DNA of 64,000 nucleotides, from assembly GCA_023437225.1 (NCBI GenBank), contig JAEZGS010000026.1, forward strand, positions 62,001 through 126,000, in the 5' to 3' direction. The notes below the pieces were generated by a model. That model ran no database searches. It worked only from the letters and a program-made list of their open reading frames with translations, and was not told the origin of the DNA. The DNA is from Bacteroidota bacterium (GTDB lineage: Bacteria > Bacteroidota > Bacteroidia > Chitinophagales > Chitinophagaceae). Positions 42,111-51,100 of the stretch are shown piece after piece (position 1 is the first letter of the stretch; every line of letters starts with the position of its first letter). A program made the position numbers and the translations under genes.

Positions 42111-43388
42111 ATGCTATATCATTTAACCGAGTGGCTGCAATCGATGGGGTTGAAATTCCCGGGAAGTGGTTTGTTCCAGTTCATCACCTCACGTGTGTTA
42201 CTGGCTGTCATCCTTTCGCTGGTTATCTCGGCACTATTTGGAAAAAAACTGATCAACTACCTGAGAAGAAAACAGGTGGGTGAAAGTGTGCGAGATCTTG
42301 GACTTGCTGGTGAGCAGCAAAAGAAAGGAACGCCAACGATGGGCGGACTTATTATAATTCTGGCGATACTTGTTCCAACACTGCTGCTGGCGGATTTGGA
42401 AAAAGCGTATGTGCGATTGATGATCTTCAGTACGGTCTGGCTCGGCATCATCGGTTTCATTGACGATTATCTGAAATTAAGAGCGAAGCGAATTGCGCAA
42501 GAGCAGGGAATACCATACAAAAAGGGTGATAAGGATGGACTGGCCGGATGGTTCAAAGTAGGAGGGCAGGTTGTGTTAGGGTTTGTGGTGGCTGCAACAT
42601 TGTTGTTTAACGACAATACGCAGGTATGGCGCGAATATGCCGGTACTGTGAAACCGGGCGACACGCACATAAAGCAAATCGTTCTTGACGGTAAGGCCAA
42701 AAATTTTGTAGAAGCAGATGAGCCGATCACAACAATACCTTTTGTAAAGTCGCATGAATTCAATTATTCGAAATTGCTGCCTTCCGCACTCGATGGATTG
42801 AGCTGGGTGTTGTACATCATCATTGTCATTTTCATCATCACTGCAGTATCGAATGGGGCCAACATCACTGACGGACTTGACGGACTGGCAACAGGAGTTA
42901 GTGCCATCATTGGTGCGTGTTTAGGAATATTCGCTTATGCAAGCGGTAATCTGCGATTTGCGGAGTATCTGAATATAATGTACATACCGAATCTTGGTGA
43001 GCTTTCGGTGTTCATCGGTGCGATGATCGGCGCCTGTGTTGGATTCTTATGGTACAACGCATTTCCGGCGCAGGTGTTTATGGGCGATACGGGAAGTCTG
43101 ACGCTCGGAGGCATCATTGCTGCGCTTGCGATCATTGTTCGAAAGGAATTGCTGATACCGATTTTTTGTGGGGTATTTCTTGTGGAAAACTTGAGTGTGG
43201 TATTGCAGGTAGCATATTTCAAATACACGAAACGAAAGTACGGTGATGGGCGAAGGATCTTTTTGATGAGTCCATTGCATCATCATTACCAAAAATTAGG
43301 ATATCACGAAAGTAAAATTGTAACGCGATTCTGGATAGTGACAATCTTGTGTATAGTTTTTTCGATAGTGACGCTGAAGATGAGATAG
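42111..43388 (+). CDS. mraY: Phospho-MurNAc-pentapeptide transferase MraY
   Basis: The 425-residue polytopic enzyme forms lipid I. Motifs include KKGTPTMGGL, FIDDYLKL, NITDGLDGLATG and MGDTGSLTLGG, plus the C-terminal histidine block PLHHHYQKLG. An extra about 60-residue stretch (about 175-230, including TVKPGDTHIKQIVLDGKA) relative to E. coli MraY is the Bacteroidota form. About ten membrane helices are visible. Confidence 0.97.
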   Translation: MLYHLTEWLQSMGLKFPGSGLFQFITSRVLLAVILSLVISALFGKKLINYLRRKQVGESVRDLGLAGEQQKKGTPTMGGLIIILAILVPTLLLADLEKAYVRLMIFSTVWLGIIGFIDDYLKLRAKRIAQEQGIPYKKGDKDGLAGWFKVGGQVVLGFVVAATLLFNDNTQVWREYAGTVKPGDTHIKQIVLDGKAKNFVEADEPITTIPFVKSHEFNYSKLLPSALDGLSWVLYIIIVIFIITAVSNGANITDGLDGLATGVSAIIGACLGIFAYASGNLRFAEYLNIMYIPNLGELSVFIGAMIGACVGFLWYNAFPAQVFMGDTGSLTLGGIIAALAIIVRKELLIPIFCGVFLVENLSVVLQVAYFKYTKRKYGDGRRIFLMSPLHHHYQKLGYHESKIVTRFWIVTILCIVFSIVTLKMR

Positions 43389-43538
43389 GGAAACTGACAT
43401 TTGCATCAACACGAAAAAGTTGAAAAACCGCCATATACATCCAATTTCATGAAAGCCACCTGGAGCAAGGATTTGAAGAGAATTCAAATTTCACTCCTAT
43501 GAAGAACCGATAATCCGCCTTGTGCGAAATTTTACAGC

Positions 43539-44879
43539 ATGCAAAAACGAATGGTTGTGTTGGGATCCGGGGAGAGTGGCGTTGGTGCCGCGATCCTCGC
43601 CAAACAAAGAGGTTATGATGTTTTTGTTTCTGACGGAGGTCAGATCAAAGCACACTACAGGGAGATGCTGGGGCAGCATGCAATCGCTTTTGAAGAAGGG
43701 AGTCATTCATTAGAACGAATTCTGTCTTCGGATGAAGTGATTAAAAGCCCGGGCATCCCTGAAAAAAATGAGGTGGTAAAAGCGATACGCAGGAATGGAA
43801 TTCCTGTTATCAGTGAAATTGAACTGGCGTTTCGGTTTGTTGGAAACAGTAAGATCATTGCCATTACGGGAAGCAACGGGAAGACGACCACAACCGCACT
43901 AACCCATCACATGTGTAAAACAGCAGGTCTTGATTGCGCACTGGTGGGAAACATCGGGAAGTCGTTTGCCTTGCAGGTTGCACTTGATCCAAAGGAACTG
44001 TATGTATTGGAGATCAGCAGCTTTCAGCTGGATGATATTAACACGTTCCGGCCCGACATTGCAATTCTTACCAACATAACAGAAGATCATTTAGACAGGT
44101 ACGATTATAAAGTAGAGAATTATATAGCAAGCAAGTTCCGGATCACGATGAATCAAAGAGCAGAAGACGATTTTATTTATTGTGCTGACGACCCGGTAAC
44201 TATGGAAAACATAAACAAGTTCAGTATTCATTCTAATCTTTTACCGATCACCATGAACAAAGAAGTAAACAAGGGCGCATTCACAAATGGAGGACAAATG
44301 ACCATCACCGGGGGCGATGAGAAAATGCAAATGAGCATTTACGACTTCGCGCTCAAGGGACGTCATAACATTTACAACACTATGGCAGCAGGGTTGGCAA
44401 GTTCGAGAATCGGTATTCGCAAAGAAAAGATCCGCGAGGCCATCCAGTCGTTCGAATCACTCGAACACCGCATGGAATCTCTCGGAAATGTTAGGGGCGT
44501 AGAATTTATCAACGACAGTAAGGCAACTAATGTGAACAGTACCTGGTATGCACTCGAAAGCATGCAGAAACCAACGGTGCTGATTCTCGGAGGGATTGAC
44601 AAGGGGAATGATTATTCCCTGCTCACTGAGCTTGTGCAGGAAAAAGTGAAAGCGATCGTATGCCTTGGTGTTGACAACAACAAGATCATTGATGCATTCA
44701 AAGATGTTGTTCCGGTAATCGTGGAAGTGAGAAGTGCAGCCGAAGCAGTTAATGAATCATTTCGACTGGCAGCAAAAGGTGATGTTGTATTACTCAGCCC
44801 TGCATGCGCAAGCTTTGATCTGTTCAAAAATTATGAAGATCGGGGAATGCAATTCAAACATGCCGTGAAGGAGTTATGA
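43539..44879 (+). CDS. murD: UDP-MurNAc-alanine:D-glutamate ligase MurD
   Basis: This 446-residue Mur ligase has the N-terminal Rossmann loop VLGSGESGVGAAILA, SPGIPEKN, ATP loop ITGSNGKTTTTAL, EISSFQLDDI, and the C-terminal LLSPACASFDLFKNYEDRG typical of MurD. The 150-bp spacer to mraY holds no convincing gene (only a 17-codon ORF) and no repeat. Confidence 0.97.
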   Translation: MQKRMVVLGSGESGVGAAILAKQRGYDVFVSDGGQIKAHYREMLGQHAIAFEEGSHSLERILSSDEVIKSPGIPEKNEVVKAIRRNGIPVISEIELAFRFVGNSKIIAITGSNGKTTTTALTHHMCKTAGLDCALVGNIGKSFALQVALDPKELYVLEISSFQLDDINTFRPDIAILTNITEDHLDRYDYKVENYIASKFRITMNQRAEDDFIYCADDPVTMENINKFSIHSNLLPITMNKEVNKGAFTNGGQMTITGGDEKMQMSIYDFALKGRHNIYNTMAAGLASSRIGIRKEKIREAIQSFESLEHRMESLGNVRGVEFINDSKATNVNSTWYALESMQKPTVLILGGIDKGNDYSLLTELVQEKVKAIVCLGVDNNKIIDAFKDVVPVIVEVRSAAEAVNESFRLAAKGDVVLLSPACASFDLFKNYEDRGMQFKHAVKEL

Positions 44880-44991
44880 CAAGTGAACAGGTAGTCGGTA
44901 ATCGGTGATCGGTAATCGGCGGCAGAATTACGCATTACGAATTTCGAATTTCGAATTTCGAATTCTGAATTATGAATTACTAATTAAATAA
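44880..44991. repeat. Heptamer-phased spacer repeat between murD and ftsW
   Basis: The 112-bp gap is filled by 7-bp units: ATCGGTR type, then TACGAAT, then three TTCGAAT and variants (TCTGAAT, TATGAAT), ending at the ftsW TTG start. Confidence 0.82.
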
Positions 44992-46245
44992 TTGGATCAA
45001 AACATTTCCATATCGAAGTTGCAAACCAGGACAAGTGGTGACAAGGTGATCTGGGTTACAGTCATTCTACTTGCCATGGTGTCATTGCTCGCCGTGTACA
45101 GTTCTACAGGGTTGCTTGCTTATCGATACAACAAAGGCAACACCGAGATATACCTGTTCAAGCAAGTGATGTTCATTGCCATAGGTATGGCAATCATATA
45201 CTTTGCGCACCGCGTGAATTATACCTTGTATTCAAGATGGTCGAAGATCCTTTTCCTCGTCGCCATTCCTCTATTACTCTATACATTATTTTTTGGTGTA
45301 CGATTGAACGAGGGAAGTCGCTGGATACGCTTGCCGATCATCAACCTCACTTTTCAAACGTCCGACCTGGCGAAGCTTGCATTGTTCATGTACCTGGGTC
45401 GTTTACTGAGCAAAAAGCAACATGTTATTAAAGATTTCAGGAAAGGTTTCCTTCCTGTCATCATACCCGTGGGGATAATATGTTTATGCATCGCGCCAGC
45501 GAATCTTTCTACAGCGCTCCTTGTTGGCGCAACAAGTCTTTTATTGATGTTCATCGGCCGTGTTCGCACCAAACATATCATGGCAGTTGTTGGCGCAGCA
45601 CTCATTCCTGTTGTGATCCTCGTATCTGTTGCATTCGCTTATTACGATAAGGAAGAAGGCAAGATGAAAGATCTTCCTGCAGTGTTTGAATCCGGCAGGA
45701 TGCCAACCTGGATAAAACGTGTGCAAACATTTGCGTTTGTCGACAAACAGGCGGATAAAGAAGAGAACTACCAGGTGAACCAGGCAAAGATTGCAATTGC
45801 GAAAGGCGGCTTATTTGGACTTGGGCCGGGTAATAGTGAGCAGCGAAATTTTCTTCCACACCCTTACTCTGATTTTATTTACGCGATCATCATTGAAGAA
45901 TACGGTTTGATCGGAGGTGCGTTCATATTGTTCATATACCTCGTATTTCTTTTCCGAAGCATTCAATTGTTTCGGAAGTGCCCATATGCATTCGGGGCTT
46001 TCCTGGCATTGGGACTGAGTTTTACTTTGGTGATACAGGCGTTGATCAATATGGCAGTGACCGTTAATTTGTTTCCGGTTACCGGAGTAACACTACCGCT
46101 GGTTAGTATGGGGGGCAGCTCGTTCCTGTTTACCTGTCTTGCTATCGGTATCATACTAAGTGTGGCTAGAAACGTGGAGCAGCTTGAAGGTGCAACCGCT
46201 GCGGCGGCACCTGCTACAACAACAGATAAAAACGAAGAAGAATAA
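44992..46245 (+). CDS. ftsW: Septal peptidoglycan glycosyltransferase FtsW
   Basis: The 417-residue SEDS protein has about ten membrane helices. Signatures include VYSSTGLLAYR near 35-45, EGSRWIRLP, TSDLAKLALFMYLGRLL, and the C-terminal TGVTLPLVSMGGSSFL. It polymerises glycan strands with FtsI. The only suitable start is TTG at 44992, directly abutting the upstream repeat. A short Ala/Thr tail ends the protein. Confidence 0.96.
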   Translation: MDQNISISKLQTRTSGDKVIWVTVILLAMVSLLAVYSSTGLLAYRYNKGNTEIYLFKQVMFIAIGMAIIYFAHRVNYTLYSRWSKILFLVAIPLLLYTLFFGVRLNEGSRWIRLPIINLTFQTSDLAKLALFMYLGRLLSKKQHVIKDFRKGFLPVIIPVGIICLCIAPANLSTALLVGATSLLLMFIGRVRTKHIMAVVGAALIPVVILVSVAFAYYDKEEGKMKDLPAVFESGRMPTWIKRVQTFAFVDKQADKEENYQVNQAKIAIAKGGLFGLGPGNSEQRNFLPHPYSDFIYAIIIEEYGLIGGAFILFIYLVFLFRSIQLFRKCPYAFGAFLALGLSFTLVIQALINMAVTVNLFPVTGVTLPLVSMGGSSFLFTCLAIGIILSVARNVEQLEGATAAAAPATTTDKNEEE

Positions 46246-46248
46246 ACA

Positions 46249-47361
46249 TTGGCAAAGAAAATTATCATAGCGGGCGGTGGAACGGGAGGACATATCTTCC
46301 CTGCGATCGCTATTGCCAATGCAATTAAAAAAGAGCGGCCGTCATGCGACATTCTTTTCATTGGGGCTAAAGGAAAGATGGAAATGGAAAAGGTTCCGCA
46401 GGCCGGTTACAAAATAGAAGGGCTTGACATTGCAGGGTTCAACAGGTCGAATCTCCTGAAGAACATAACACTGCCATTCAAGTTGCTGAAGAGTTTTATG
46501 AAAGTGCGGGATCTGTTCATATCGTTTATGCCCGATGCAGTTATCGGTGTTGGTGGCTATTCCACCTTTCCCGTTTTAAGATATGCACAGTCGCGCGGCA
46601 TTCCCACTTTCATCCATGAAGCTAACTCGCATGCAGGCAAAGCGAATATGATGCTTGCAGAAAGGGCTGTAAAAGTTTTTGTGAGCAGTGAAGGAATGGA
46701 GAAGTTCTTTCCGCAAAATAAGATTGTAGTATCTGGCAATCCGGTACGCGAACAGATCGTCAGCGGCAGGATAGCGCGCGAGGAAGCGATCAAATTTTTC
46801 GGACTTGATCCGGCAAAGAAAACTGTTTTCGCGATGGGTGGAAGCCTTGGTGCCAAAAGCATCAACGAAGCAATTGCAGCAGGGCTTGACAAATTTGGCC
46901 AACAGGATGTTCAGTTGATTTGGCAAACCGGTTCACCCTTTGTTGCAAGGGCAATGGAATTGAGCGCAACACGGAATAATGTTTGGGCTGGGGAGTTCAT
47001 CACACGTATGGACATGGGTTATGCTGCGGCAGATGTGATGATATCAAGGGCGGGCGCAATGTCGGTTGCAGAGCTATGTGTTGTAAAAATGCCGGTGATC
47101 TTTGTTCCCTATCCGCATGCAGCCGAGGATCATCAAACCGCAAATGCCATGCAACTGGTAGGCAGAAATGCAGCATGGATGGTTAAAGACAGCAATGCTT
47201 CTTTAGAACTGATAGATATGGCCCTTCGACTCGTGAAAGATGACCAGGTGCAACAACAAATGAAGCAAGAGCAGGCAACGATGGCAATCACCAATGCTGA
47301 TGAGATCGTTGCTTCCGAAGTGTTGAAGTATATAGAGTTAAACAGATCGATCGCAAAATGA
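46249..47361 (+). CDS. murG: MurG, lipid II-forming GlcNAc transferase
   Basis: This 370-residue GT28 enzyme has the N-terminal G loop IIIAGGGTGGHIFPA, GVGGYSTFPVL, IHEANSHAGKANMML, FAMGGSLGAKSINEA, and SRAGAMSVAELC with VPYPHAAEDHQTANA. The start is TTG, 3 bp after the ftsW stop. Its TGA overlaps the murC ATG in ATGA. Confidence 0.97.
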   Translation: MAKKIIIAGGGTGGHIFPAIAIANAIKKERPSCDILFIGAKGKMEMEKVPQAGYKIEGLDIAGFNRSNLLKNITLPFKLLKSFMKVRDLFISFMPDAVIGVGGYSTFPVLRYAQSRGIPTFIHEANSHAGKANMMLAERAVKVFVSSEGMEKFFPQNKIVVSGNPVREQIVSGRIAREEAIKFFGLDPAKKTVFAMGGSLGAKSINEAIAAGLDKFGQQDVQLIWQTGSPFVARAMELSATRNNVWAGEFITRMDMGYAAADVMISRAGAMSVAELCVVKMPVIFVPYPHAAEDHQTANAMQLVGRNAAWMVKDSNASLELIDMALRLVKDDQVQQQMKQEQATMAITNADEIVASEVLKYIELNRSIAK

Positions 47362-48755
47362 TGAAGAGCATCAACGATATTAAGCGTATTTATTTTATCG
47401 GTATCGGCGGTATCGGCATGAGTGCTCTCGCGCGTTATTTCAATTCGCTTGGTAAATTTGTTTCTGGTTATGATAAAACTGAAACAAAACTCACTTTACA
47501 ACTCGCAGGGGAAGGCATTGACGTTCACTATACCGATGACGTCTCGCTTGCAGATAAAGAGGCCGACATCGTAGTGTATACTCCGGCTATTCCCGCTTCG
47601 CATAAAGAACTTGAATATTTCAGATCACAGGGCAAGCCCGTGCTGAAAAGAAGTGATGTGCTCAGCATCATCACAAAGGATACAATGAATATCTGTGTAG
47701 CAGGTACTCATGGCAAAACGACCATCAGCAGTATGATCGCGCATTTGCTCAGGGCAACAGGGTACGGATGCAATGCTTTTCTTGGAGGTATTGCGGTGAA
47801 TTACGACAGCAATTACTGGAGCAGCGATCGTGCAGTATGCGTTGTTGAGGCAGATGAATACGACAGAAGTTTCCTGAAATTAAATCCCGATATCGCCGTG
47901 ATCAGTGCAATGGATGCAGATCACCTGGACATATATGGAACTGAAGATGTGATGCAGGACGCTTTTGTCGAATTTACAAGATGTATTCGTCCCAACGGCA
48001 TGTTGCTTCATAAATATGGCTTGCCACGCAGTGCCGAGTTCGATGTTAATCGGTGCTATAGTTACAGTTTCGACAACAGCTCTGCATCGGCTTATGCCAT
48101 CGATGTACAGATGCAGGAAGGAAGTTATCATTTTGATGTAATGACACACCATGGACTACTGAAAGACCTCACGTTAAATATGGGAGGCTTGCACAACGTA
48201 GAAAATATGGTGGTTGCCGTGTCGATTGCAAATGAATTGGGAATAGATCATTCACTCATTCGCGATGCGGTAAGATCTTATCGCGGTGTGAAACGCAGAT
48301 TTGAATATGTCATTAAAGGCAGGGCGGATACTGGTCCTGTGTTTATCGATGATTATGCGCACCATCCTGAGGAACTGCGTGCTTTAATAATGGGTGCGAA
48401 AACTTTGTTCCCTGCATTGAGCTGCACAGTGTTTTTTCAACCGCATCTTTTCACACGCACGCGTGATTTGGCGGAAGGGTTTGCAAATAGCCTTGACCTA
48501 TCAGACAATGTGGTGTTGTTGCCTATCTATCCTGCGCGTGAACTGCCAATCGAAGGAGTGAGTTCTAATATGATACTGGAACGGATGAAAAACGAAAACC
48601 GCAAGCTTGTTGAAAAAAACAATGTTGTCAGGTATGTCGACCAGATGTTACAGGCGCGCGGGGTCAAAGGTCAACTGATCATAAGCGCAGGAGCGGGCGA
48701 TATTGATACGCTGGTTCAACCTATCAGGGAAGTGATCGAAAAACACAATGGATAA
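47358..48755 (+). CDS. murC: UDP-MurNAc:L-alanine ligase MurC
   Basis: This 465-residue ligase has the N-terminal IYFIGIGGIGMSALAR loop, ATP loop VAGTHGKTTISSMI, EADEYDRSFLKL, DDYAHHPEE, and FQPHLFTRT. It adds the first stem residue in peptidoglycan synthesis. It overlaps murG by 4 bp and ftsQ by 8 bp. Confidence 0.97.
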   Translation: MMKSINDIKRIYFIGIGGIGMSALARYFNSLGKFVSGYDKTETKLTLQLAGEGIDVHYTDDVSLADKEADIVVYTPAIPASHKELEYFRSQGKPVLKRSDVLSIITKDTMNICVAGTHGKTTISSMIAHLLRATGYGCNAFLGGIAVNYDSNYWSSDRAVCVVEADEYDRSFLKLNPDIAVISAMDADHLDIYGTEDVMQDAFVEFTRCIRPNGMLLHKYGLPRSAEFDVNRCYSYSFDNSSASAYAIDVQMQEGSYHFDVMTHHGLLKDLTLNMGGLHNVENMVVAVSIANELGIDHSLIRDAVRSYRGVKRRFEYVIKGRADTGPVFIDDYAHHPEELRALIMGAKTLFPALSCTVFFQPHLFTRTRDLAEGFANSLDLSDNVVLLPIYPARELPIEGVSSNMILERMKNENRKLVEKNNVVRYVDQMLQARGVKGQLIISAGAGDIDTLVQPIREVIEKHNG

Positions 48756-49686
48756 AATGAAACGTGGAATCAACATAAGAAAAATGCTTGTTGGACTCGC
48801 CTGGTGCTTGTTGGGTGCGGGTTTGCTGGTATTGCTTGGTGCCGCGATGAACATAAAGAAGCAGGATCAGTGCAAAGGTGTGGTGATAGATATCAATGCT
48901 GCAGATAAGGGACTGTGGTTTGTTGATAAAGCTGATGTACTTCAATTGTTGTCAGATCAGATAAGTGTTCCCTTGAAAGGTGCAAAACTGCAACAACTTC
49001 CATTACGCAAACTCGAAAGAGTTCTCGAAAGAAGTACCTGGATTGCAGATGCTCAACTTTATGTAGATAAGAATGGTGTGCTGCAGGTAAATATTCGTGA
49101 GCGGGAACCTGTTGCAAGAATTTTTACAACCAATGGCGCAAGTTTTTATATCGATACCGCAGCAAAAAAATTACCGCTGTCGGATAAGACAGTTGCGAAA
49201 TTACCTGTATTCACTGGTTTCCCTGTCACGGGAAAAAATATAGCACGAAAGGATAGTGCACTTGCGCGTGATGTCATTGCATTAAGTCAATACATTTCAA
49301 AGCATTCTTTCTGGCAGGCGCAGGTAGCACAGGTAGACATTGCAGGAAATCAATTTGAGATCGTGCCCCTGGTAGGCGATCATATTGTGCAGCTCGGTGA
49401 TGCATCAAACATTCCTGCAAAATTTGAAAGGCTATACCAGTTTTATCGTCAGGTTCTTCCTAAGGTAGGACTTAGCAAATATTCCACTGTTCGTCTTCAA
49501 TATGGCAACCAGGTGGTGGCAGTAAAAAAAGAAGGTTATATCAGCAGAATGGATTCGCTGAAAGTTATAAGTAATATAGAATCGTTGATCGCAGGTGCAC
49601 ATGAAACGGAGCAAAGGATGATCGACAGCATTGCAGTAAGAGATACCATTAAAAGTATTGTACAAAACCGCACAACTAAAAACTAA
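48748..49686 (+). CDS. ftsQ: Cell division protein FtsQ
   Basis: The 312-residue product has a basic N-terminus, one membrane helix (about 14-33), and a POTRA-like region starting with LPLRKLERVLERSTWIADAQ followed by the FtsQ beta domain (VNIREREPVARIFT). It links early and late divisome parts in the periplasm. A second ATG at 48757 lies just after the murC stop and may be used instead. Confidence 0.92.
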   Translation: MDKMKRGINIRKMLVGLAWCLLGAGLLVLLGAAMNIKKQDQCKGVVIDINAADKGLWFVDKADVLQLLSDQISVPLKGAKLQQLPLRKLERVLERSTWIADAQLYVDKNGVLQVNIREREPVARIFTTNGASFYIDTAAKKLPLSDKTVAKLPVFTGFPVTGKNIARKDSALARDVIALSQYISKHSFWQAQVAQVDIAGNQFEIVPLVGDHIVQLGDASNIPAKFERLYQFYRQVLPKVGLSKYSTVRLQYGNQVVAVKKEGYISRMDSLKVISNIESLIAGAHETEQRMIDSIAVRDTIKSIVQNRTTKN

Positions 49687-49695
49687 CATACTACT

Positions 49696-51054
49696 ATGAA
49701 CAACGAACAACCGATCATTGTAGGGCTCGATATTGGCACCACCAAGATCGCCGCTATTGCCGGACGAAAGAATGAGTACGGCAAGCTGGAGATCATTGGT
49801 TTCGGTCGCGCCAACTCCAATGGAGTGAAACACGGCCAGGTGCTTAACATCGATGAAACTATAAAGGCTATTCGACTTGCGCTCGACAATTGTTATGCAT
49901 CCAATCCGAACCTTGAGATCAATGAAGTATATGTGGGGATTGCAGGGCATCACATCAAGAGTTTGCAAACACGTGGTGACATCGTTCGGCAACAAACTGA
50001 AGAAGAGATCACGCAGCGCGAGATCGATCAGTTGGTGGCAGATCAATACAAAACCTATATACCGGCAGGCGACCAGATCATTGATGTGATCCCACAAGAG
50101 TTTACTGTAGATAACTTCCAGAATATTCCAAACCCTATTGGCTACGGCGGCGTAAAGGTGGGCGCAAACTTTCACATCATCACTGGTGATAAGAATGCTA
50201 TACGCAACATCAACCGTTCTGTTGAAAAAAGTGGATTGAAAACAAAGGATCTTGTATTGCAGCCACTCGCATCCGCTGCAGCGGTAATGGCACAGGAGGA
50301 CCTTGAAGCGGGTGTTGCCATTGTTGACATTGGTGGTGGTACAACTGATCTGGCAGTTTTCTATGAAGGAATATTGAAACATACTGCGGTAATACCATTC
50401 GGTGGTGAAAACATTACCAACGATATTAAAACAGGATTGGGCGTACTAAAAACGCAGGCAGAACAAATGAAAGTGCAGTTTGGATCAGCACTTTCGAATG
50501 AAGCGAAAGCCAATGCTTTCATTACGATACCAGGACTCAGGGGAATGCAACCTAAAGAGATCAGTGTAAAGAATCTCGCGAACATCATCCAGGCCAGGAT
50601 GAGCGAGATCATGGACTTCGTCACATATCATCTGAAGCAGGTGGGACTCGACAGCAGAATGTTGAACGGTGGCATCGTATTAACAGGTGGTGGTGCACAG
50701 CTGAAACATCTTATTCAATTGACGGAATACGTAACGGGTTTGAATGCGAGGATTGGATATCCAACGGAACATCTTGCAGCAGGGCATATCGATGAATTGG
50801 CAAAGCCTACTTATTCAACCTGTATCGGTTTAATATTGAAAGGCTATAGCGATTACGAACACAATCGCAAACATTTCGAAAGCTCGTTTACGAAAGTTGA
50901 AGTGCCAGAGACGTTGAAGCAGTCAGAAATTGAAGAGCCGGTATTGAATGCACAGGAAGCACCTAAGAACCGCAAGGGGATCAAGGATTTCTGGGGCAAG
51001 TTTAAAGTAACATTGATCGATCTCTTCAAAGAAGAAGAAGATCATGCATTATAA
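49696..51054 (+). CDS. ftsA: Cell division protein FtsA
   Basis: The 452-residue actin-like ATPase has IVGLDIGTTKIAAIAG (phosphate 1), GVAIVDIGGGTTDLAVF (phosphate 2) and IVLTGGGAQLKHLI (adenosine). The 1C domain contains DQIIDVIPQEFTVDNF. The C-terminal end (KGIKDFWGKFKVTLIDLFKE) is an amphipathic helix that should tether FtsZ filaments to the membrane. Confidence 0.97.
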   Translation: MNNEQPIIVGLDIGTTKIAAIAGRKNEYGKLEIIGFGRANSNGVKHGQVLNIDETIKAIRLALDNCYASNPNLEINEVYVGIAGHHIKSLQTRGDIVRQQTEEEITQREIDQLVADQYKTYIPAGDQIIDVIPQEFTVDNFQNIPNPIGYGGVKVGANFHIITGDKNAIRNINRSVEKSGLKTKDLVLQPLASAAAVMAQEDLEAGVAIVDIGGGTTDLAVFYEGILKHTAVIPFGGENITNDIKTGLGVLKTQAEQMKVQFGSALSNEAKANAFITIPGLRGMQPKEISVKNLANIIQARMSEIMDFVTYHLKQVGLDSRMLNGGIVLTGGGAQLKHLIQLTEYVTGLNARIGYPTEHLAAGHIDELAKPTYSTCIGLILKGYSDYEHNRKHFESSFTKVEVPETLKQSEIEEPVLNAQEAPKNRKGIKDFWGKFKVTLIDLFKEEEDHAL

Positions 51055-51100
51055 AAAAGTGTACTTACTAACCAACGATAATTCTTACAAATAATCAATT

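Noticed and set aside
43450..43503. 17-codon ORF in the mraY-murD gap
   Set aside because: Too short, with no recognisable features and no sign of translation signals.
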